A program made the position numbers and the translations under genes. This document shows, piece after piece, positions 58,691 to 64,000 of a stretch of DNA of 64,000 nucleotides (positions are counted from its first letter, which is position 1; each line of letters starts with the position of its first letter). Below the pieces are notes generated by a model. It was not told the origin of the DNA. It did no database searches and was given only the letters and a program-made list of their open reading frames with translations. The stretch lies in NCBI GenBank assembly GCA_963546395.1, contig CAUUMS010000007.1, positions 35,298-99,297 of the forward strand, read 5' to 3'. Source of the stretch: Bacteroides_D sp963546395. GTDB taxonomy: Bacteria; Bacteroidota; Bacteroidia; Bacteroidales; CAJPTX01.

Positions 58691-59683
58691 CTACGGGAGG
58701 ATACGCAGCACAACGTGTCGCAGCAAAAAATCGACTACTAAGCACAGCAGTCCAAACAGGGCCCAAATGGCATACTCCTCGTGGCGATGCAAATGCTCAT
58801 CCACATGTATCTTCGACCGCTCGAGCTGGTCTATTCGGTCGTAAATCTCTTCCAACGCCTTGTTATCCGTGGCCCGGAAATACTCCCCACCTGTCAGGTC
58901 GGCAATCTGCTGCATCAATGGTTCGTCGATTTGAACCTCCACATCCTGGTAACGGACTCCGAATGGAGTTGACACTGGATAGGGAGCTAACCCGCGCGTG
59001 CCGATACCTATCACGTACACCCGAATCCCGTAAGCCTTAGCAATTTCAGCCGCTGTATACGGTGCAACTTCTCCACTATTATTCACACCGTCAGTGAGAA
59101 GTATCACTACCCGACTCACCGCATCGCTGTGTACGAGACGATTCACAGCCATTGCCAGCCCGGAACCAATGGCCGTACCATCCTCCAGCATATCCATTTG
59201 CACGGCTTGAAATTGGTTGAGCAGTGTGGCATGGTCGATCGTCAGCGGACACATTGTGAATGCTTCAGCAGCAAAAATCACGAGCCCCATCCGATCCGTA
59301 GGACGACCGGATATGAACTTCATCCCAATGCTTTTCGCAGCCTCAATTCGATCTGGCTTAAAATCTCGTGCGAGCATACTACCCGACACGTCAAGCGAAA
59401 GCATGATGTCAATCCCCTCCGTGGTGCTACTCGAACTGGAGGTGAACGATTGCGGCCGAGCCAATGCTACGGTAATAAACACCACCGCCATCAGTCGGAA
59501 TAGCAACGGCAGGTAGCGTAACAATGTATGGCCTCGGCCCGGCACAGATGAGATCATGCCAAGCGAAGAGTATATCACAGCATTTCGGCGATCCCTATCG
59601 CGCCACAGCACCCATGCCAGCAACAGGGGTACCAGCAGCAGGAAGAGAAAATAGTTCGGCCGAGCAAATTCTATCGCATCCAT
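58691..59683 (-). CDS. batA: BatA: VWA-domain membrane protein
   Basis: 330 residues. Same plan as BatB: N-terminal helices (about 11-27 and 57-74), VWA domain with MIDAS Asp98-Val-Ser-Gly-Ser, GTAIGSGLAMAVNRL and LLTDGVNNSGEVAP, and a C-terminal helix. Bat proteins are thought to form an inner-membrane complex that helps the anaerobe survive oxygen or other stress; the molecular act is unknown. Four bases after the upstream gene. Confidence 0.93.
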   Translation of the reverse strand: MDAIEFARPNYFLFLLLVPLLLAWVLWRDRDRRNAVIYSSLGMISSVPGRGHTLLRYLPLLFRLMAVVFITVALARPQSFTSSSSSTTEGIDIMLSLDVSGSMLARDFKPDRIEAAKSIGMKFISGRPTDRMGLVIFAAEAFTMCPLTIDHATLLNQFQAVQMDMLEDGTAIGSGLAMAVNRLVHSDAVSRVVILLTDGVNNSGEVAPYTAAEIAKAYGIRVYVIGIGTRGLAPYPVSTPFGVRYQDVEVQIDEPLMQQIADLTGGEYFRATDNKALEEIYDRIDQLERSKIHVDEHLHRHEEYAIWALFGLLCLVVDFLLRHVVLRILP

Positions 59684-59686
59684 CGC

Positions 59687-60697
59687 CTAGCTCTCCTGCG
59701 TCTCGGCACCTGCCTGTTTAGCTCCATGCAAGCCACGTTGCGCCTCCGCTTCCCGTTGCTCGTACGCAATCTCATCCACAATACGAATTGCCGCATCCAC
59801 TGAAGCGATGCACTCTGTCTCCATGGGGGCATACCGGGCAAATTTCACCAGATCCGCCAGTTCCAATGAACGGCGTATTTCCTCCACCCTGTCAGGCCCG
59901 CACTGCGGTACACGTTCGAGCTGTGACACGATAGAGCTCGTCGTTTCCTCCATCGCACGTACCGGCCACACACATCCGAGATAATAGCGCAGTGTATCCG
60001 CAACTTGCGTATAGAATAGCTTGACACCAGCCGTACGCCACGCTTCTGTCTGGCGGAGCGAGCGCAAACGTTCCAAAGCCACCTCATCAGCTGGCCGATC
60101 AGGCACTACGGATAGACCTGGCTTAACTTTACGCCGATGCCAACGGACAAAAAAGTACACTCCCAATGCGACGGCAATTACGCCCACAGCTAATAACAAC
60201 CACGGCCAAATTTCACGCCAAGTGATGCCCTGCTCTCGGGGCCCGACGATGGGATAAATCTCCTGGACTGCGGTGTCATGCGGTAGCAACGAGACCAATA
60301 TAGGTATGGCCTCAGAGTACAATGTGTCCTCATGCCCGCTGTATCGCACAAGAATCGGGACACGAGGCACAACGCAAAAACCGCTATCGTACGAGCTCAA
60401 CGCTAGCGACAACTGCGCCACATAACCCGAGTCATCGTGACGAAGCGTATCGAATCGAGGGGTGTCTAGCAATTCCATCCCCCCCATCTTATTCGGAATC
60501 TCATTGAAGAGGATGTCAGCACCACGCTTCGCAGACACACGGATTCGCACCTGAATGGAATCGCCCACCAACATCGAATCGCGTCCCCCCAATGTCTCCA
60601 CCGTCTGCCCCATTGACAGCTTCGGGGCCACAAGCAGCCACATCGCCAATGCACAGCACCCGACGAGCACGTCGCAAAGCCTCATACCTCTAGGCAT
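59687..60697 (-). CDS. short BatD-like membrane protein of the Bat operon
   Basis: 336 residues. Signal peptide (ending LSMGQT), one extracytoplasmic beta domain (about 35-145, with MLVGDSIQVRIRVSAKRGADI), a central membrane helix (about 165-187, WPWLLLAVGVIAVALGVYFFV), and a cytoplasmic helical domain (ALERLRSLRQTEAWRTAGVKLFYTQVADTLRYYLG) resembling the tail of BatD and DUF4381 proteins. Bat operons usually carry this gene between the DUF58 gene and batA. Tightly packed: 3 bases to each neighbour. Confidence 0.8.
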   Translation of the reverse strand: MPRGMRLCDVLVGCCALAMWLLVAPKLSMGQTVETLGGRDSMLVGDSIQVRIRVSAKRGADILFNEIPNKMGGMELLDTPRFDTLRHDDSGYVAQLSLALSSYDSGFCVVPRVPILVRYSGHEDTLYSEAIPILVSLLPHDTAVQEIYPIVGPREQGITWREIWPWLLLAVGVIAVALGVYFFVRWHRRKVKPGLSVVPDRPADEVALERLRSLRQTEAWRTAGVKLFYTQVADTLRYYLGCVWPVRAMEETTSSIVSQLERVPQCGPDRVEEIRRSLELADLVKFARYAPMETECIASVDAAIRIVDEIAYEQREAEAQRGLHGAKQAGAETQES

Positions 60698-60700
60698 CGC

Positions 60701-61615
60701 CTAACTTCTTTGCTTGAACAGTTTGATCAGTGGGTACACGTAATCTTCAGCCGTGGAAATACTCACCCAGTCCACCCCAGCACGGGCAAACGCACGCTTG
60801 AGCATGGCCGTGTGTTCCATAAATCGGGCAGCATACTGCTCACGAAACCGACGCACTGACGTATCAATCCAGCGGGTTGCCCCGGTCTCCGCATCTACCA
60901 GACGCACCATACCCACATCGGGTAACTCCTGCTCACGAGGGTCGAACACCCGAAGCCCCACCACGTCATGCTTATTCGACGCAATGTTGAGCGCATCGGT
61001 AAAGCGTAATGTCTTGCCTTCCAGATCCACAAAGTCACTCAACACGAAGGTCGTGCACCGTTTCCTTATCGCATGGGTCAGGTAGCGCAGTGCCCCACCC
61101 ACATCCGTTTTGGCACTCTTGGGTTGGAAACGCATCAGCTCCCATATGATGCGCAGAATGTGCTTCCGCCCCTTTTGGGGTGGGATGAACAGCTCCACTT
61201 GATCGCTGAACAGTATCACCCCAATCTTATCGTTGTTCTGTATGGCCGAGAAGGCTAGCACAGCTGCCACCTCCGTCATCACATTCTTCTTGGAGAGCCC
61301 TTGCGTGCCAAAGAGTCGAGAGCCGCTCACGTCCACCAGGAGCATCACGGTGAGCTCGCGCTCCTCCTCAAACACCTTCACGTACGGCTCATTGAACCGC
61401 GCCGTTACATTCCAGTCGATGTTGCGAATATCGTCACCGTAACGGTAGGCTCGCACCTCGCTGAAGGCCATACCACGCCCCCTGAAAGCACTATGGTACT
61501 CCCCAGCAAATATCTGGTGCGAAAGCCCCCGGGCTCGTATCTCTACCCGGCGCAAACGGCCCAGCAACTCTTTCGATTCCAACCCTCGTCCTCCTTCCTG
61601 TCCACCGCGATTCAA
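60701..61615 (-). CDS. DUF58 protein of the Bat operon
   Basis: 304 residues. DUF58 (VWA-like) protein: GEYHSAFRGRGMAFSEVRAYRYGDDIRNIDWNVTARFNEPYV-type core (positions about 38-80, key residues RxYRxGDDxRxIDW) and a MIDAS-like VDVSGSRLFG. Always next to moxR in such operons; thought to be the MoxR target or adaptor. 11 bases after moxR. Confidence 0.92.
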   Translation of the reverse strand: MNRGGQEGGRGLESKELLGRLRRVEIRARGLSHQIFAGEYHSAFRGRGMAFSEVRAYRYGDDIRNIDWNVTARFNEPYVKVFEEERELTVMLLVDVSGSRLFGTQGLSKKNVMTEVAAVLAFSAIQNNDKIGVILFSDQVELFIPPQKGRKHILRIIWELMRFQPKSAKTDVGGALRYLTHAIRKRCTTFVLSDFVDLEGKTLRFTDALNIASNKHDVVGLRVFDPREQELPDVGMVRLVDAETGATRWIDTSVRRFREQYAARFMEHTAMLKRAFARAGVDWVSISTAEDYVYPLIKLFKQRS

Positions 61616-61626
61616 CCACAGTGAAA

Positions 61627-62628
61627 CTACGGCACCTCTACCCGATTCAGTATCTCTGTGACGATCTGCTCAGCCGATATGTTCTCGGCTTCGGCCTCGT
61701 AGGTGAGGCCTACGCGATGACGTAGCACATCCATTGTGACAGCACGCACATCCTCCGGCACCACGTAACCACGCCGCTTGATAAAGGCGTATGCCTTGGC
61801 TGCCAATGCCAGATTAATGCTCGCACGTGGCGATCCCCCGTATCCGATCAGCGGGACAAACGACTCCAGGCCATACTCAGACGGGCGGCGCGTAGCAAAT
61901 ACGATGTCCACGATGTAACGCTCAATCTTTTCGTCCAAATACACCTCACGCACCACCTCGCGGGCTCTCACTATATCCTCAGGGCGCACCACAGCGTGTG
62001 GGGCTGGGAACTGGCCACGAACATTTTGACGTACTATCAGCTGCTCCTCACCCTTCTGCGGGTAATCCAGACGTACCTTCAGCATGAAGCGATCCACCTG
62101 CGCCTCGGGCAGTGGGTAAGTACCTTCCTGCTCAATGGGGTTCTGCGTTGCAAGCACAAGGAACGGATTCGGGAGCTTATGCGTCGTCTCTCCAATGGTG
62201 ACCTGCCGCTCCTGCATTGCCTCAAGCAGAGCACTCTGCACCTTGGCTGGTGCACGGTTGATCTCATCAGCCAGCACAAAGTTGGCGAAGATCGGTCCCC
62301 TCTTCACCTCAAACTCCTCGCGCTTTTGGCTGTAAATCATCGTCCCTATGAGGTCGGCGGGCAGTAGGTCTGGCGTGAACTGTACACGCGCAAACTTGGC
62401 ATCGATACTCTTGGCCAGCGTGCTAATCGCAAGCGTCTTCGCCAAGCCTGGCACCCCCTCTAGCAAGACGTGCCCATCGGCCAGCAACCCTATCAGTAGA
62501 GATTCCACCAGATGATGCTGTCCCACAATCACCCGTCCCATCTCCACCTCCAGCATATCCACAAAGGAGCTCTCACGCTCAATACGAGCATTCAGCTCGC
62601 GAATATTCACCTCCTGGCGTTCTTCCAT
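61627..62628 (-). CDS. MoxR-type AAA+ ATPase
   Basis: 333 residues. MoxR/RavA-like chaperone ATPase: Walker A GVPGLAKT (58-65), Walker B and following ADEINRAPAKVQSALLEAM, sensor-1 Asn in LATQNPIEQEGTY, and arginine fingers in EAQVDRFM; ends with the MoxR winged-helix-like ENISAEQIVTEILNRVEVP. First gene of the Bat operon (moxR, DUF58, BatD-like, batA, batB, batC, batD, batE). It is expected to act on VWA-domain partners. No promoter consensus was spotted just upstream. Confidence 0.93.
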   Translation of the reverse strand: MEERQEVNIRELNARIERESSFVDMLEVEMGRVIVGQHHLVESLLIGLLADGHVLLEGVPGLAKTLAISTLAKSIDAKFARVQFTPDLLPADLIGTMIYSQKREEFEVKRGPIFANFVLADEINRAPAKVQSALLEAMQERQVTIGETTHKLPNPFLVLATQNPIEQEGTYPLPEAQVDRFMLKVRLDYPQKGEEQLIVRQNVRGQFPAPHAVVRPEDIVRAREVVREVYLDEKIERYIVDIVFATRRPSEYGLESFVPLIGYGGSPRASINLALAAKAYAFIKRRGYVVPEDVRAVTMDVLRHRVGLTYEAEAENISAEQIVTEILNRVEVP

Positions 62629-62846
62629 ATCCCTGTGAAACTATTTACGCAATCTCTCGCGGTACTCTTCCAATGCACCGACTAACGCACAAACCCGAAG
62701 TTTATTGCCCGAATTCCATGCGAGCCAGACATCTTTTGCCTTTCAAGAGCAATATCTACGCAAGAATTTCTACCCAACACAGCGCACCAAACCCCTAACC
62801 TTGCCCTGCTGAGAACTGCGTTAGGAATCTGTGCAACCCGCTCTCT
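62629..62846. other. gap between elbB and moxR
   Basis: About 220 bases, A/T-richer than average; presumably holds the Bat promoter, but I see no exact TAnnTTTG. Confidence 0.3.
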
Positions 62847-63503
62847 TTATTTCACATGCGACATCACCGCATCCACCAACTTGTAGATGCCATCGGCCAC
62901 CAATGCCAGTGGGGCATCATGCATGTAGCACGGTGTCGTAAACACGCAATTACCCTCATCCACCATCACCTCGCTACTCCCTGTGGGTTGCACGGCAGCC
63001 CCAAGCCGAGCCGCATCATCCGATGCACCACCAGCAGGCCCCAAGGTAATTCGTACTCCCTTCAGCAGTTTCGCCAGAATGATGGGGGCAATGCACAGGG
63101 CCCCTATGGGTTTACGCTGCGCATGCGTGTCCAGTATCGCACGCTCAACGTCAGCGTTTACCGTGAAATTCTCCCCAGCAAAAGCGTACGTGCAAAGATT
63201 CTTAGCTGCTCCAAAGCCCCCGGGGATGAACAATCCGCTATAATCGTTAGCCCGATACTCCGATAGTGGCTTGATATTGCCCCGTGCAATGCGAGCGGCC
63301 TCTCGCAACACGCTCCGTCGTTCGGGCATGGACTCACCCGTTAGATGATCCACTACATCGTGCTGCTCCATATCGGGTGCGTAGCACTGATAGGCAGCAC
63401 CTGCCCTCGACAGGGCCGTCAAAAGATTTACCGTCTCATGTAGCTCACTCCCATCCTTCACTCCAGCACCTGCCAGAATGATGGCAAACCGTTTCTGTTC
63501 CAT
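62847..63503 (-). CDS. elbB: ElbB-like DJ-1/PfpI family protein
   Basis: 218 residues. DJ-1 superfamily, ElbB branch: LAGAGVKDGSELHETV at the N-terminus, FIPGGFGAAKNLCTYAF, the nucleophile-elbow Cys137 in GALCIAPIIL, and TPCYMHDAPLALVADGIYK near the C-terminus. Linked in E. coli to isoprenoid synthesis; glyoxalase III-like activity is reported for relatives. It lies between bioB and the Bat operon, 85 bases after bioB. Confidence 0.9.
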   Translation of the reverse strand: MEQKRFAIILAGAGVKDGSELHETVNLLTALSRAGAAYQCYAPDMEQHDVVDHLTGESMPERRSVLREAARIARGNIKPLSEYRANDYSGLFIPGGFGAAKNLCTYAFAGENFTVNADVERAILDTHAQRKPIGALCIAPIILAKLLKGVRITLGPAGGASDDAARLGAAVQPTGSSEVMVDEGNCVFTTPCYMHDAPLALVADGIYKLVDAVMSHVK

Positions 63504-63588
63504 AGCGCATGGGGATTAAATTCCTCCCACCGCGAATTTAGCAATATTCCCCAATGCTACATGGCATGCGGCCATAGCGAGAATCGGC

Positions 63589-64000
63589 TCAATAGTCGTA
63601 CGCAACCTCCCAGTCACGCCCACCATTCAGCTTCCCACATGCTGCGATCATTCGCATGTCTTCAGCCACCTGCTGCCCCGAGGTGGTGAGGAAATCGCCC
63701 GTAATGGCAGCATTAATCCCCACGTATATAGCCCTCTGCTGCACGGTTTGAGACAACTGCATCCGCCCGCCAGAGAAACGAAGATAGGCATCGGGATTAA
63801 CCAAGCGGAAAAGGGCTACAGCCGTCAGAATCTCATCCTCCGACAGCGGGGGTGTGTCTGCCAGCGGCGTTCCAGCAATAGGTTGCAAAATGTTAATCGG
63901 AATACTCTTAGACCCCAACCTGCGCAGGTAGAAAGCCAATTCAAGCCGTTGCTCGGCAGTCTCACCCATCCCGATAATGCCCCCACAACACACGCGCATC
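63589..64000 (-). CDS. bioB: biotin synthase, C-terminal part (truncated by window end)
   Basis: About 137 residues of the C-terminal half; the frame continues past the window edge, so the N-terminal CxxxCxxC iron-sulfur motif cannot be seen. Segments GGIIGMGET, PINILQPIAGTPLAD, the [2Fe-2S] ligand-region arginine FSGGRMQLSQTVQ, and GINAAITGDFLTTSGQ are characteristic of BioB, radical SAM. Starting it at the ATG at 63999 would be an artefact of truncation. Confidence 0.9.
   Translation of the reverse strand, partial: MRVCCGGIIGMGETAEQRLELAFYLRRLGSKSIPINILQPIAGTPLADTPPLSEDEILTAVALFRLVNPDAYLRFSGGRMQLSQTVQQRAIYVGINAAITGDFLTTSGQQVAEDMRMIAACGKLNGGRDWEVAYDY

Overview
The window is G+C-rich DNA from a member of the Bacteroidota, most likely order Bacteroidales and close to Porphyromonadaceae. 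Evidence: a complete Bat (aerotolerance) operon; a type IX secretion plug-family protein (former DUF5103); a TonB-dependent receptor with a carboxypeptidase-like N-terminal domain; a 670-residue-class urocanate hydratase; a kal gene of lysine fermentation; the large PurF variant; and the Bacteroidota promoter element TAnnTTTG (usually TACCTTTG) in front of many genes. No rRNA, tRNA, CRISPR array, prophage or insertion sequence was recognised.

Layout. 0-5 kb: the 3' end of an unknown gene; then a transketolase split into two genes with a methylglyoxal-synthase-like gene between them, a tiny membrane protein and the flotillin-like FloA. 5-11 kb: RecQ (minus strand), then phosphoglycerate kinase, an FtsE-type ATPase, a 54-residue rubredoxin and Kbl. 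11-23 kb: an aminotransferase, a NamZ-like (DUF1343) cell-wall hydrolase and the T9SS plug protein on the plus strand; facing them is a minus-strand run of DUF2520 protein, KdsC, UbiA-family prenyltransferase, Maf and TonB receptor, plus a separate TlpA-like lipoprotein. 23-29 kb: a large AsmA-like protein, kal with a truncated remnant of kce, a YtxH-type protein, a holin-X-like membrane protein and an unknown membrane protein. 29-37 kb (minus): GlyA, PurF, a second split transketolase, a SPOR protein, an Ldh2-family dehydrogenase and CysQ. 37-47 kb (plus): rfbA-rfbC-rfbD and a phosphohexomutase (no rfbB here), a DUF5684 protein, a hybrid histidine kinase with a nucleoside phosphorylase, and ClpX. 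47-53 kb (minus): HutU, AroK, GAPDH and a fused protein that looks like two dead peptidases; a lipoprotein lies on the plus strand. 54-62.6 kb (minus): moxR, DUF58, a short BatD-like gene, batA, batB, batC, batD, batE. End: ElbB and the 3' part of bioB.

How it fits together: central carbon metabolism (Pgk, GAPDH, two transketolases), envelope and surface sugar building (KdsC, RfbACD, phosphohexomutase, AsmA, NamZ-like, TonB receptor, T9SS plug), amino-acid catabolism (Kbl, HutU, Kal, GlyA) and stress functions (Bat, ClpX, RecQ). Features most worth a second look: the transketolase / methylglyoxal-synthase-like sandwich in which the catalytic aspartate is replaced by tyrosine; a three-copy dispersed palindromic repeat; the relict lysine-fermentation locus; a possible minus-strand small RNA with a 22-codon frame; and a pseudo-M23/pseudo-S41 fusion protein.
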